Source: Streptacidiphilus sp. 4-A2 (GTDB lineage: Bacteria; Actinomycetota; Actinomycetes; Streptomycetales; Streptomycetaceae). From it: a stretch of 64,000 nt of DNA. The notes under the pieces are model-generated. The model saw only the letters and a list, made by a program, of their open reading frames with translations, made no database searches and was not told where the DNA came from. The stretch covers positions 372,001 through 436,000 of the forward strand of contig JAAFYY010000001.1 of the NCBI GenBank assembly GCA_014284505.1, written 5' to 3'. Each line of letters opens with the position of its first letter. Position 1 is the stretch's first letter. The position numbers were made by a program, and so were the translations under genes. Positions 9,521 through 19,907 of this stretch are shown here, one piece after another.

Positions 9521-10395
9521 ATGCGGGTGGGGTTGCACGCCCTCGGTATCGGCGACGGGCTCGTCCGGAGGTGATCCGGGCGGTGGCCACGGCCGCCGAG
9601 ACGCATGGCTTCGCGCGGCTCTGGTGCGGCGAACACGTGGTACTCGTCGACACGCCCGCCTCCCGCTACCCGTACTCCGCAGACGGCCGGATCGCCGTAC
9701 CCGCGGACGCCGACTGGCTGGACCCGCTGCTCGCCCTGAGCTTCGCGGCGGCGGTCACCAGCCGGATCGAACTCGCCACCGGCGTGCTCCTGCTGCCCGA
9801 GCACAATCCCGTCGTGGTCGCCAAGCAGGCCGCCACCCTCGACGTACTCTCCGGCGGCCGGTTCACCCTCGGGGTCGGGGCCGGCTGGTCGGCCGAGGAG
9901 TTCGCGGCGCTCGGTGTCCCCTTCGCCGGTCGCGGGCGGCGCACCGAGGAATACCTCGCCGCGATGCGCGCCCTGTGGGCCGAGGATCCGGCCTCCTTCG
10001 CCGGGGAGTTCACCCGCTTCGAGGCGATCCGGGTCAACCCGAAGCCCCTGCGCGGCGGTCGGCTCCCGGTCGTGACCGGCGGCAACAGCCACGCCGCCCT
10101 GCGCCGCTGCGCCACCCTCGCCGACGGCTGGTACGGCTTCAACCTCCCCGCCGCCGAGGTCCCGGCGCACATCGCCGTCCTCGCCGACGAGTGCGCCCGT
10201 CACGGCCGGGCCTTCGACGAGCTCTCGGTCGCCGTGGCACTGAGCGACGGCACCCCGGAGCACCTCCCCGCCCTCGCCGCAGCCGGCGTCACCGAACTGG
10301 TCGTCGTCGGCGCACCCCCGCCCACCCCCGACGCGGCGTCCGCCTGGGTCGCCGAACTCGCCCGGACCTGGCTCCCCCGCACCGCAGCCGAGTGA
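9521..10395 (+). CDS. LLM-class F420-dependent oxidoreductase, one frame break
   Basis: About 291 residues. The start ATG 9521 follows GGAGGTGA with good spacing and gives MRVGLHALGIGDG; one G then appears missing near 9557 and the protein continues as ARPEVIRAVATAAETHGF. Landmarks of the luciferase-like TIM barrel are LWCGEHVVL, IELATGVLLLPEHNP, KQAATLDVLSGGRFTLGVG.GW and GGNSHAALRRCA near the end. This is the F420-dependent LLM group common in actinomycetes; the reduced or oxidised substrate cannot be read from sequence. Confidence 0.88.
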
Positions 10396-10696
10396 GCCGG
10401 CCCGTCTCCACCGCTCCAACTGCCCACGCCAGGCCGGACGGTATGGACACCTTTCCGCGCCTTCGTCCAGGTCGCCCACGGGGTCGAAGGACTGATTCAT
10501 TTTCAGATCGGTAAACTGGTCACAGCCGTCGTCACCACGCCGGACCGGCCGCGGCGCAGGCTCTGCCCCTCGCGGCTGCCGGGGAAAGCCGTCACCGTCG
10601 GCCGGCCCGGTCGTGGGTCACGGGCCCAAGCGGAAGCATTGGGGGCGAACTGGTAATCTACCGGGCGGTAGCAGGCAAAACGGGGGTGGGTGGGGC
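10396..10696. other. Intergenic region with a short inverted repeat
   Basis: These 301 bases hold no convincing gene. CTACCG at 10658-10663 and CGGTAG at 10666-10671 form an inverted repeat 25 bases before the start of the next gene, a possible operator. Nothing else was seen. Confidence 0.4.
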
Positions 10697-12052
10697 GTGT
10701 CTTTCTACGGGGTACTGGCGGGCTCGGCTCTCCTGTTCTCCCCCGGACACGGACCGACCCGGGCGCTGACCCGGCTGGCGGAATCCCTCCCGGGCGAACC
10801 AGGTCGGCTGGTCGTGGTCGCCGACTCGCCCGACCAGCGGGACAGCGAGGCGTTCTGGTCCGAACTCGCCGTCCTGCTCAAGGGGAAGGGCCCGGTACGT
10901 CTCGTCGTGCCCGGATCGGCCGACGGGTATCCGATGGCCCGGGCCGAGTGGCTCGCCAATCAGCTCAAGACCGAGGTGACAGCTCCCGACGGCTTCATCG
11001 CCCCGGCCAACTGGGGCCGATCGGTGTTCGTCGTCCGCGACAGCCGGACCGACGGCGAGACCGGCGGCTGGGTGTCGTTCCGGCCGGGCAGCGAGCCGGA
11101 GCCCCGCGGTCCGAGGTTCCCCGCTCCCAGCTGGGAACAGCACGTACCGTCCCGGCGCTGGTACACCGGGGCAGTCGGGATGGTCGAGCCGATCCCGGCG
11201 GGGCTGTGGGTGCACGGGCGCGCCGTGGAGCCGCTCACCGGGCAGTGGCTCGCCAAGCCGCTGTTCGACCTGCCCACCCTGCCGGAGACACTCACCGTCG
11301 TCCTCGGTGCGCCCGGTGAACGCTGGCTGCCGGAGCGGGAGTTCCGTGAACTGCTGCGCGAGATGCCGTGGCTGGACTTCGCGCCCGCGGTGCGCCTGGT
11401 CTCCTACAGCCCCGCCTCCCCGGTGCCGCTCGGGCAGTTGCTGGCGGACCGGCTCGGCCGGCGGGTTGTCATCACCAGCGGGCTGCCGTCGCAACCGCCA
11501 GGCCGCTTCGGTGCGGTCGTGCTGCACGACCGCACCGGGCGTCCGGCCTGGAAACCGTTCGCGACGGAGCTGGCCTACTGGCCGCGACCGGCGGGCCGCG
11601 GTCCCGACCCGGAAGTCGTGACCTTCCGCGCGCCGTTTCCCGGGCTGACTCCGGCCGGAGGCAGGCCCGGTGTGTTCGAGTTCGGCGGCGGGCTGCTGCT
11701 GGAGGTGGTGCAGAGCGGCCTGTGGCTGCGCCCGGCGCACCATGCAGCCGACTCCGACTCCACAGTGCGGGCGCTGCCTCCGCAGACCAATGTGATGCGG
11801 CTGACGGTCGGCATCCCGGGCCAGGCGACCTCCGACGGGACGGTCCGCACGGCGGCGCTGCTGGCACGCCAACTCGACCCCGAGACACAGCCGTTCGTCC
11901 ATCTCTCGATCCAGCGCACGGCCACCGTCGGCCGCGCCCTGGCGGGCGCGCCCGGCCGCTTGCAGCTCTCGAACCGGTCGGCCACCCCCGCCCTGGGACC
12001 GTCCACGCCACCGGACGCCACCGGGGCAACCCCGGAGGACTCGGCCGCCTGA
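10697..12052 (+). CDS. Unknown 451-residue protein
   Basis: The frame is clean with strong GC3 bias. GTG 10697 gives VSFYGVLAGSALLFSPGHG; the ATG at 10613 would prepend a basic, low-complexity segment. I recognise no family. Visible features are a repeated alternation of predicted strands and helices, with segments such as GRLVVVADSPDQRDSEAFWSE, PVRLVVPGSADGYPMARAEW and the internally similar PAVRLVSYSPASPVPLGQL..DRLGRRVVITSG, suggesting a duplicated Rossmann-like unit. The C-terminal 50 residues are disordered and Ala/Pro/Thr-rich. No signal peptide or membrane helix is clear. Confidence 0.7.
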   Translation: MSFYGVLAGSALLFSPGHGPTRALTRLAESLPGEPGRLVVVADSPDQRDSEAFWSELAVLLKGKGPVRLVVPGSADGYPMARAEWLANQLKTEVTAPDGFIAPANWGRSVFVVRDSRTDGETGGWVSFRPGSEPEPRGPRFPAPSWEQHVPSRRWYTGAVGMVEPIPAGLWVHGRAVEPLTGQWLAKPLFDLPTLPETLTVVLGAPGERWLPEREFRELLREMPWLDFAPAVRLVSYSPASPVPLGQLLADRLGRRVVITSGLPSQPPGRFGAVVLHDRTGRPAWKPFATELAYWPRPAGRGPDPEVVTFRAPFPGLTPAGGRPGVFEFGGGLLLEVVQSGLWLRPAHHAADSDSTVRALPPQTNVMRLTVGIPGQATSDGTVRTAALLARQLDPETQPFVHLSIQRTATVGRALAGAPGRLQLSNRSATPALGPSTPPDATGATPEDSAA

Positions 12053-12119
12053 CGCCCGCTGTCATCCGGACAGGTCATGTCGTGGACAGCGGGCCGTGAA
12101 CGGCGGGTCCTGGACGGGC

Positions 12120-12146
12120 CTCAGCGGGGCGGCCTTGCCCGCTGAG
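12120..12146. terminator. Hairpin between convergent genes
   Basis: CTCAGCGGG at 12120-12128 pairs with CCCGCTGAG at 12138-12146 around a 9-base loop. It lies between the ends of the unknown genes ending at 12052 (+) and 12206 (-), the expected place for a bidirectional terminator. No T-tract is present, as is usual in such genomes. Confidence 0.6.
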
Positions 12147-12205
12147 CCGGAGTACCGCATGAGCTCCTCAGTTGAACTTTGGGCGACGCGTCTTCGGCCT
12201 CACAA

Positions 12206-12616
12206 CTACTTCTTCGACCACCACTGCCACCACGGTGGCCTCCTCCGGCCAGCACTCGGCCGACCTGGCGGCTGCGACAGAAATGACAGCATCGCAGCGC
12301 CCATCAGCTCCGCCACCTGGCTGTTCAGGGCCTCGGCGAAGCCGGGGTCTTGCTCCGCGACGCCCTCCAGCGCGATTACCAGTCGCTGAACAGCACGGTC
12401 ACTGGGCTCGTCCAGCCCTGCCGCGACTTCCTCGTTCAGCTTTCGCAACGCGAGATGCTCCTCACCGAGCCTGCGTCCGACCAGATCGTCGAGCCGCTCC
12501 ATCACGCCGACCAGCCCGGGAGGAACGATCGCGCGCGCCCGGGAAGCCATCGGAAACCGCCACGAACACACCAACCCGCCCGCGATCTCGAACGGTTCCA
12601 CTGGCTGCTTGTCCAT
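12206..12616 (-). CDS. Small alpha-helical protein of unknown function
   Basis: About 136 residues from ATG 12616 (MDKQPVEPFEIAGG). A GTG- or ATG-initiated extension to 12673 is possible. The middle is strongly helical and amphipathic, with RAVQRLVIALEGVAEQDPGFAEALNSQV, a pattern found in many actinobacterial helical-bundle proteins, and it ends in a basic/tryptophan tail (PPWWQWWSKK) that could touch membranes. No enzymatic motif. Coding is supported by frame length and amino-acid composition, not by a recognised family. Confidence 0.5.
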   Translation of the reverse strand: MDKQPVEPFEIAGGLVCSWRFPMASRARAIVPPGLVGVMERLDDLVGRRLGEEHLALRKLNEEVAAGLDEPSDRAVQRLVIALEGVAEQDPGFAEALNSQVAELMGAAMLSFLSQPPGRPSAGRRRPPWWQWWSKK

Positions 12617-12734
12617 CCGTACCCCCGAAACGGGTGTTTGCCGAACCACCCCGAACGTTACTCCGATGGCCACGGGGCGGGGACAGCAACGCCCGGCCTC
12701 CGCTCGGGCGGTACCGGGCGGGCCCGGGGCGGGT

Positions 12735-13774
12735 TCAGACCTGGTAGCGGTCCGGGGCGAAGAGGCGGAGGTTTTCGCGTACCCAGTCGGAGGTGTGGCG
12801 CAGCCCCTGGGCGAGGCCGACCTTGGGGGTCCAGCCGGCCAGCTCGCGGGCCCGGCTGTTGTCGGAGAGCAGCCGCTGTACCTCGCTGCCGGTCGGGCGC
12901 AGCCGCGACGGGTCGAGGACGACCTCGGCGTCCGCGCCGGTGGCGGTGATGAGTGCCTGGGCGAGGTCGCCGATGGAGACCTCGGTGCCGGTGCCCAGGT
13001 TGATCACCTCGCCCAGGGTGCGGTCGGCGCGGGCGGCGGCCAGGAAGCCCTCGGCGGTGTCGGCGGCATAGGTGAAATCGCGGGTCGGGGTGAGCGAGCC
13101 GAGTTTGATCTGCCGTGCGCCGCCGTGCAGTTGGGCCAGGATGGTGGGGATCACGGCGCGGGCGGACTGCCGGGGCCGTAGGTGTTGAAGGGCCTGACCA
13201 CGGTCACCGGCAGCTCGAAGGCGTGGTGGTACGAGAGCGCCATCATGTCGGCGCCGATCTTCGAGGCCGAGTAGGGGGACTGCGGCTGGAGCGGGTGCTG
13301 CTCGCTGATCGGCGCGGTGATCGCCGTCCCGTAGACCTCGCTGGTGGAGGTGTGGACCAGCCGTGCGCCGTGCCGTACGCAGGCGGCCGCGACATTCTGA
13401 GTGCCCGTCACATTGGTCTGCACATAGGCTTCGGGAGCCTGGTAGCTGTAGGGGATGCCGATCAGTGCGGCCAGGTGGAACACCGTGTCGCAGCCGGCCA
13501 CCACGTCGTGGACCCCCCGCGTCGCGCACGTCGCCCGCCGCCATCTCGACCTGCCCGCTCCCGAGGTAGCCGGCCAGGAACCCCTTCTCGGCGTAGGGCT
13601 TGTAGTGCACCAGCGCACGGACCTGCGCGCCCCGCGCCACCAGCAGGTCGACCAGGGTGCTGCCGATGAAGCCCTCGGCGCCGGTGACCAGCACCCGGCG
13701 CCCGCTCCAGTCCTGCTGCTCCGCCGCGGGACCGTTGTCGGACGGATGTCGGGATGGATGTCGGTGCCGTTCAT
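12735..13774 (-). CDS. LegB-like NAD-dependent 4,6-dehydratase/epimerase (extended SDR), frame breaks
   Basis: About 346 residues. ATG 13774 follows GAGGAG and overlaps the stop of the upstream glycosyltransferase (ATGA at 13771-13774). The NAD loop is VTGAEGFIG; catalytic residues are in TSTSEVYG and YSASK; PTRDFTYAADTAEG and the C-terminal RPTGSEVQRLL..N..RA match the LegB/UDP-GlcNAc 4,6-dehydratase subgroup, which makes 4-keto-6-deoxy sugar nucleotides. Breaks lie near 13690, 13520 and 13160. With the MurG-like gene it probably modifies a cell-wall precursor or glycolipid; this is inference. Confidence 0.8.
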
Positions 13775-14986
13775 GCTGCCCGCTCCTCGTTCTTCGTTGT
13801 TGTTGATGCCGTGGCCGCGGTGACTGTCCGGCCGGCCACCCGCAGGACCCGCCGCGCCAGCAGTTCGGCCGCTTGTGCGTGGGTGCCGGGGTCGGCGGCC
13901 CTGCCCATGGCGCCGAGCCGCAGCGGGTCGTCCAGCAGCGGCCCGATCAGGCCGGCCAGGCTGTCGCGGTGGTCGGCGTCGGGCAAGCAGCGCGCCCCCT
14001 CCTCGCTGAGCACCCGCGCGTTGGTGCGTCTGGTGGTCGCCCGGTGCGTGCGGATAGGGCACCAGGACGGCGGGAATGCCAGGGCCGCCAGCTCGGCGAC
14101 GGTGGCCGAGCCGGCCCGGCAGACCACCAGGTCGGCGGCGGCTAGGCGAGGTCCATCCGGTCCAGGTAGGGGACGGCGGCGGCGATCCGGCTGCCGCCGC
14201 CGGACGCCAGCCGGGCGCGGGCGCCGTCCAGGGCGGCCGGGCCGGTCTTGACCAGCAGCCGGACGTCCGTCGCGCCCGCTCCAGCGCTCGGCCAGGCCGA
14301 GTGCCGCCTCGGTGAGCCGGGTCGCGCCCAGGCTGCCACCGTTGACCAGCACCAGCCGTACCCCGGGCGCGATCCCCAGGGCCCGCCGGGCCCCGGTCCG
14401 CAGGGCGGCCCGGTCCATTGCGGCGAGCGCGCCCATCAGCGGCATCCCCACCGTCTCGGCCACCGTGCCCCGGGGCAGGTGCGCCCGGGTGCGGTCGAAG
14501 GCCAGGCAGACGTTCGGGGTGAGCCGCGCGGCGAAGCGGTTGGCCCGGCCGGGCACCGCGTTGGACTCGTGGACGACGCTGGGCAGCCCGGCGAGCCGGG
14601 CGCCGAGGATCACCGGGGCGCTGGGTAGCCGCCCATGCCCACCGCGACCTGTGCGCCCTGCCGGCGAAGCAGCTCGCGGACCTGCATCCCCGAACGCAGC
14701 AGGTCGGCCGGGAGCAGGTAACGGCGCGGCCCGAGCGCCGGGTCGAAGGGGATCATGTCGACGGTGTGCAGCCGGTAGCCGGCCTCGGGGATCAGCCGGG
14801 TCTCCAGGCCGCGCTCGGTGCCCACAAAGGTGATCACCGCGGTCGGTTCGAGCCGTCGCAGTGCCTCGGCCAGGGCCAGCCCCGGGTAGATGTGCCCGCC
14901 GGTCCCCCGGCCCCGATCACCACCGAGAGCCGGTCGGACCCGCTGTGCCTGTCGTGTTCCGCTGCTGCTTGCATCACGGTTTGCAT
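13771..14986 (-). CDS. MurG-like UDP-GlcNAc:undecaprenyl-PP-sugar glycosyltransferase (GT28), many frame breaks
   Basis: About 405 residues when frames are joined. Recognisable MurG landmarks in order are VVIGAGG (GGTGGH loop, broken by a frame change), VITFVGTERGLETRLIPEAGY, VGMGGY, PSVVHESNAVPGRANR, LVLVNGGSLGA and CRAGSATVAELAALG with the sugar-nucleotide site, then PHAPGDHQT. MurG adds GlcNAc to lipid I at the inner membrane. This copy is not beside fts/mur genes, so it is a paralogue. Start is ATG 14986 or 14974; neither has a clear ribosome site. At least five breaks (about 14920, 14837, 14620, 14140, 14070). Confidence 0.75.
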
Positions 14987-15049
14987 GACGGCCAGCGTGG
15001 CGGGCCGCACTAAGAACGTTCTAAGACGGACATTTGCCACGATGGAGCC

Positions 15050-15736
15050 ATGCCAGCAACGACCCGCATCCTCGTGGTGGACGACGACCCGGAGGTCGGC
15101 GCCGCCCTCGCCGACGGCCTCACCGTCGAGGGCTACGCCGTGCGTACCGTCACCGACGGCCTCGCCGCCCTGGCCGAGGTCGGCTCCTGGCAGCCGGACG
15201 CCCTGGTGCTGGACGTGATGATGCCGGTCCTGGACGGCCTCGCGGTCTGCCGCCGGCTGCGCGACCTGGGCGACCGGGTGCCCATCCTGGTGCTCACCGC
15301 CCGCGACTCGGTCACCGACCGGGTGGAGGGCCTGGACGCCGGGGCCGACGACTACCTGGTCAAGCCCTTCGCCCTGGACGAGTTGCTGGCGCGGCTGCGC
15401 GCCCTGCTGCGGCGCACGGTCACCGCCGAGCCGGACAGCCAACTGTCCCTCGGCGACCTGCGGTTCGACCCGGCGACCCGGACCGGCGAGCGCTCCGGGC
15501 GCCGGCTGGAGTTCAGCCGCACCGAGGCGGCGCTGCTCGAACTGCTGCTGCGCCACCCCGACCAGGTGCTGCCCAGGGAACTGATCCTGGAGCGGGTGTG
15601 GGGCGGGGACTTCGGCCCCGACTCCAATTCGCTGTCCGTCTACATCGGCTACCTGCGGCGCAAGCTGGAGGCCGGCGGTGAGCCCCGGATGCTGCACACC
15701 AGCCATGGCGTGGGCTACCGCCTGAGCGCCGCGTGA
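15050..15736 (+). CDS. OmpR/PhoB-family response regulator
   Basis: 228 residues, intact. The receiver domain starts [15 protein letters not shown] (acidic pocket), has the phospho-acceptor Asp in ALVLDVMMP and the conserved Lys in [12 protein letters not shown]. The C-terminal winged helix spans about residues 130-228 with [27 protein letters not shown] and TSHGVGYRL. It overlaps the kinase start by GTGA at 15733-15736. The gene diverges from the MurG-like/LegB-like pair with only 63 bases between starts, so that pair is the obvious candidate target. Confidence 0.95.
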   Translation: MPATTRILVVDDDPEVGAALADGLTVEGYAVRTVTDGLAALAEVGSWQPDALVLDVMMPVLDGLAVCRRLRDLGDRVPILVLTARDSVTDRVEGLDAGADDYLVKPFALDELLARLRALLRRTVTAEPDSQLSLGDLRFDPATRTGERSGRRLEFSRTEAALLELLLRHPDQVLPRELILERVWGGDFGPDSNSLSVYIGYLRRKLEAGGEPRMLHTSHGVGYRLSAA

Positions 15737-17139
15737 CGCCGCACACCCCCGGGGCGGGATCGGCTGGCTCGCCCGCCGGACTCTGCGCACCAGGCTGGCC
15801 CTGGCCTGCACCCTCGCCGTCACCGTGGTCGCGCTCGGCGTCGCGACCGCCGCGTTCGTGGTCGTCCGGCACGAGCTGGAGCGGCAGTTGGACCTCCAGC
15901 TGGGCCAGCAGGCCACGGTGGTGCAGCAGCTGAACCACGGCTCGGCGCCGGGCATCGTGTCCGGCGAATGCACCTATCTGTCCGCTCCCGCCTGCTCGCA
16001 GATCGTCCCGCCGACCCGGCCGCCGACCCGCCGGCCCCGTATCTGCTGCCGGTGACCGGTGCCACCCGCGCGGTCGCGGCCGGCGTCCGCAACGGGTACT
16101 ACAGCAACATCACCGTCGGCGGCCGTCCGGCCCGGATGCTCACCACCTCCTTCGGCAACAGCGAGGCGGTTCAGGTCGCCGTCCGCTCCGACACCGTCCA
16201 GGCGGGGGTGACCCAGGCGGCGGAGCTGATGTCGGTGATCGGCGCGCTGGGGGTGCTGCTGGCAGCAGTCCTCGGTTACGCGGTCTCCCGCACCGGGCTG
16301 CGTCCGGTTGCCCGGCTCACCGCGACCGCCGAGCGCATCGCCACCACCCGCGACCCCCGGCAGCGGGTCCGGCTGCCCGCGTCCGCGAAGCGCCGCCAGG
16401 ACGAGATCACCCGCCTCGCCACCAGCTTCAACACCATGCTCGGCGAGCTGGAGCAGTCGGTGACCGCCCGCCGCAGGCTGGTCGCCGACGCCTCCCACGA
16501 GCTGCGCACCCCGCTGACCGCGCTGCGCACCAACGCCGAACTGCTGGCCCGGGCCGACCGGTTGACCCCGCAGCAGCTGACCCGCGCCTCCACCGCCCTG
16601 CAACGCCAGATCAGGGAGATCACCTCGCTGGTCAACGACCTGATCGAGCTGGCCCGGGAGGAGGAGCCCACCCTGCTGCTGGAGACGGTCCGGCTCGACC
16701 TGCTGGCCCAGCACTGCCTCGACGCCGCCCGGCACCACTGGCCGGCCATCGCCTTCACCGCAGCGCTCGCACCGGGCGTCACGGTTCAGGGCGTCCCCGC
16801 CCGGCTGTCCCGGCTGCTGTCCAATCTGCTCGACAACGCCGCCAAGTTCAGCCCGCCCGGCGGCCCGGTGGAGCTGGTCCTGGTTCCGCCGGACGGGACG
16901 GCCGCCGGCCCGCCCGCCCTGGAACTCACCGTCCGCGACCACGGCCCCGGCATCGCGGCCGAGGACCTGCCCCATGTCTTCGACCGCTTCTACCGCGCCG
17001 CCACCGCGCGCGCCTGCCCGGATCGGGCCTGGGCCTGGCCATGGCCCAGCAGATCGCCCAGGCCCACCGGGCCACCCTCACCGCCGAACAGGCCCCCGGC
17101 GGCGGCGCCTGCTTCCGCCTGCGCATCCCGTCGACCTGA
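15733..17139 (+). CDS. Membrane sensor histidine kinase (HisKA/HATPase), three frame breaks
   Basis: About 468 residues. It has a transmembrane helix ([23 protein letters not shown]), an extracytoplasmic loop of about 110 residues with two Cys, a second helix ([18 protein letters not shown]), a HAMP segment, the H-box in [21 protein letters not shown], the N-box [18 protein letters not shown]1 DHGPGI and F-box FDRFYRA, then [18 protein letters not shown]. Breaks are near 15755, 16015 and 17012. It is the cognate kinase of the OmpR-type regulator upstream. Confidence 0.9.
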
Positions 17140-17183
17140 CCGCGCCCCCGAAAGCCGCGCTCCGCGCCCCGCCGGAGGGCGTT

Positions 17184-17221
17184 GCCCCGCCCACCCGGCC
17201 GGACTGCCTACCCGGCGGGGC
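17184..17221. terminator. Hairpin between convergent two-component operons
   Basis: GCCCCGCC at 17184-17191 pairs with GGCGGGGC at 17214-17221. It sits between the end of the HisKA kinase (+) and the end of the NarL-type regulator (-), where a bidirectional terminator is expected. Confidence 0.5.
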
Positions 17222-17224
17222 CGC

Positions 17225-17924
17225 CTACTCGGCCAGCCGTGGCGGAAGGCGTAGTGGACCGCCTGGGCGCGGTCGCGGGCGCCGGTCTTGGCGAAGATCC
17301 GGTTCACATGGGTCTTGATGGTGGCCCGCCCCAGGAACAGCCGCTCGCCGATCTCCGCGTTGGACAGCCCCTGGGCGATCAGCGTCAGCACCTCTGCCTC
17401 ACGGGCGCTCAGTCCGTCCGGGAGCACCCCGGCGCCTGTGCTGCCGACCGGGGCCCGTCCGCGGTCGGGGCGGGCTGCGCGGGCAGGCCCGCGGTGACCG
17501 CGGTGACCAGCCGCTGCTGCACCACCGCGTCCATCCAGACCTGGCCGGCGTGCACCGCCCGGATCGCCTGCTCGATCTGGTCCGCGCTCGCGTCCTTGGT
17601 CAGGTATCCCCTGGCTCCGGCCCGCAGCGCCGGGAACACCGAGGCATCGTCGGCGTAGGTGGTCAGCACCAGGACCGCGACATCCGGGTCCTCCCGGGTC
17701 AGCGTCGCGGTCGCGGCCAGGCCGTCGGTACCGGGCATGGCCAGGTCCATGAGCACCACGTCCGCACGCAGTTCACGGGCCAGTGCCACCGCCTGTTCGC
17801 CGTCGGCGCCGCCGCCCACCACCTCCATCCCGGCGTTCAGGCCGACCAGCAGCATCAGGCCCTCCCGGGTCACCCGCTGGTCGTCCACGACCAGCACCCG
17901 GATCGGCGCCGGTGACTCGCTCAT
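17225..17924 (-). CDS. NarL/FixJ-family response regulator, two frame breaks
   Basis: About 232 residues. The receiver domain has [14 protein letters not shown], the phospho-acceptor in [13 protein letters not shown], Thr in [10 protein letters not shown] and Lys in GYLTKDAS. The LuxR-type helix-turn-helix is [22 protein letters not shown] and [29 protein letters not shown]. The frame changes near 17435 between the domains and near 17245 just before the stop, where restoring one base gives HGLAE and TAG at 17225-17227. It lies 12 bases downstream of its kinase gene. Confidence 0.9.
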
Positions 17925-17936
17925 GCAGGTATCCCA

Positions 17937-19188
17937 TCACGCCGGTATCTCCATCTCCACAGTCCAGCCCTCGGCAGTCGGCCCGGCCTGGGTGCGGCCG
18001 CCCACCCGCTCGATCCGCTCCCGCATGCCCCGCAGCCCGTTGCCGCCCCCGGTCCACGACCCGGCGGGCGCAGTGATCGTAGCGGCCCCCGTCGCCCCGG
18101 GCGCAGTCGGCGCGGCGCCCTGGTCGGCGACGGTCAGCGTGGTGACCGTGGCGGTGTACCGCAGCTCCACCGCGGTCGGCGACCCGGGCGCGTAGCGCGC
18201 CACATTGGTCAGCGCCTCCTGTGCGCCCCGGTACAGCCAGCCCCCTCCGGGGCCGGCGTCCGCGGCTCCCCGCTCACCGACAGCGTGATCGGCAGCGCCA
18301 GATCGCGCCGGCAGCGGTCGATCAGCGTGGTGAGCTGGTCCACCGTGGGCAGTTGGTCGCCGCGCAGCGCGGCCACGGCCTGCCGGGCGTCGGAGAGCCC
18401 CTCGCGGGTCAGCTCCCGCCACGGACGATGAGTTGCAGCAGCCGCGGGTCGACCTGGTCCCGCTCGGCCAGCTTGCGGGCCCCCTCCAGCTGGACCGCCA
18501 GCGCCGACAGCGACTGGGCCAGGACATCGTGCAGTTCCTGCGCGATCCGGGTGCGTTCGGCGACGGCGGCCGCCCGCGCTCCCGCCTCGCGCGAATCCTC
18601 CAGTTCGGCCAGCAGCAGTTCGGTGCGGTCCTGCCCCAGCCGGGCCTGCCGGGCAAAGGCGCAGGAGGCGCCGAGGACCACGCACAGCAGCGCGGAGGCC
18701 AGCCCGGATCCCACCGAGAGCCGGTTGGAGCCGACTCCGGCGCTGGTCAGCGCGACGGCCACGGTCAGCGGCGCGGACAGCCACAGGGCGGGCCGCAGCG
18801 GCATCCGGGCGCAGAGCATCCCGACGGCCGCGGACACCGGGATCTCCATCATCGAATCCGCCTGGAGCGCCGCCAGGACCGTGCCGAAGACGCCCAGCAG
18901 CACCGGCAGCACGGCCATGGCGACCGGCGACCGGCGCGGCGCGCGGCCCAGATGCTGGGCACCAGCGCCACCAGGCACCGGCCAGGGCCAGGCTGACCGC
19001 CAGCCGCTCACCGCTCAGGCCGGGCCGCGGCTGGGCCCGGAAGGCGAAGGCCGCGGTCAGCGCCACCACTCCCCAGAGCAGTTCGTGCATGCGGGCGACC
19101 TGACGGGTCTGACGGTCGTGGCATGCCGCCGGGCCTCGGCCACCCGGGCGCTCTCCGGCTCACCGGCGTCGGGACAGGTGTTGCTCAT
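17937..19188 (-). CDS. DesK/NarX-type sensor histidine kinase, several frame breaks
   Basis: About 417 residues. The N-terminal half is membrane-embedded (MHELLWGVVALTAAFAF, VLLGVFGTVLAALQADSMMEIPVSAAVGML, LWLSAPLTVAVALTSAG and SGLASALLCVVLGASCAFA). The HisKA_3 box is RTRIAQELHDVLAQSLSALAVQLEGA, with the phosphorylated His followed by Asp. The ATPase part has GAQEALTNVARYAPGSPTAVELRY and GNGLRGMRERIERVGG. ATG 19188 overlaps the stop of the membrane protein gene (ATGA), so translation is coupled. Breaks are near 19110, 18960, 18420 and 18240. Confidence 0.87.
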
Positions 19189-19756
19189 GCCTGCAGCATA
19201 GAAGCGCCGCCCGGAAAACCAGGGCCGGCCGGCGGGCGCCGCTGCTCACGCAGTCGCCTCGGCGAGGGCCGGGTGGCGGAGAGCCGCCAGGCGCGGAACC
19301 GGATCACCACCAGCCGGGCCACCGCCTCGCTGAGCGCCATCAGCACGAACGCGGCCACCCAGGCCTGCGACCGGTGATCTGTGGGTGCGCTGAAGTCGGC
19401 GATGCTGTTTCCGGCGCCGTGGTCGGAGGCGAAGCGAAGCCCATCCGGGTGGCCATGCCCAGGATCCACAGCGCCGCGGCGACCACTCCGGCCCGGGCGT
19501 GGACGCCGTTCGGGCGCCGGGTCAGCAGCGTGGCCAGTCCGCAGCCGATCCGAGCAGGGCGCCGATGCCGGCCAGGCCGAGTTCCAGGCCCAGGTCGTTC
19601 CCGGCGGTGGGCACGGACCGCAGGTAGTACACGGCGGTCGCGCTGACCAGTACCACGGGCAGCAGCAGGCTGGTCAGGTCCAGCCGGCCGCCCGCGGATC
19701 TGCCGGACGACGAGGAGGACCAGGATGCCGTTGACGATGTAGTCGGTGGTGTTCAT
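19185..19756 (-). CDS. Small polytopic membrane protein heading a two-component operon, frame breaks
   Basis: About 190 residues starting MNTTDYIVNGILVLLVVRQIRG at ATG 19756. Joined frames give four hydrophobic segments, including AGVVAALWILGMATRMGFAFA and SQAWVAAFVLMALSEAVARLVVI. Breaks occur near 19690, 19555 and 19430. The stop codon overlaps the kinase start, so the operon order is membrane protein, kinase, regulator. I do not recognise the family; by context it may be an accessory sensor or transporter for the signal seen by the kinase. Confidence 0.65.
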
Positions 19757-19824
19757 GGGGACCAGCCTGCCGGGGCAGCGCCGCCGGGACGTCAGCCGCA
19801 GGGTTGGCCACGGGGTTGACCGCG

Positions 19825-19848
19825 GGGCTCAACCCGGGGGTTGAGCCC
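19825..19848 (-). terminator. Hairpin downstream of the small secreted protein gene
   Basis: GGGCTCAAC at 19825-19833 and GTTGAGCCC at 19840-19848 form a perfect 9-base stem with a 6-base loop. It lies between the end of the gene at 20030 and the start of the membrane protein gene, both on the minus strand, and fits a terminator of the former. Confidence 0.5.
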
Positions 19849-19907
19849 GGAGGACACCGGCACGGCCATCGCCGACGGGCGGCCGGGCGGATGGCCGGGC
19901 GGCGGGC

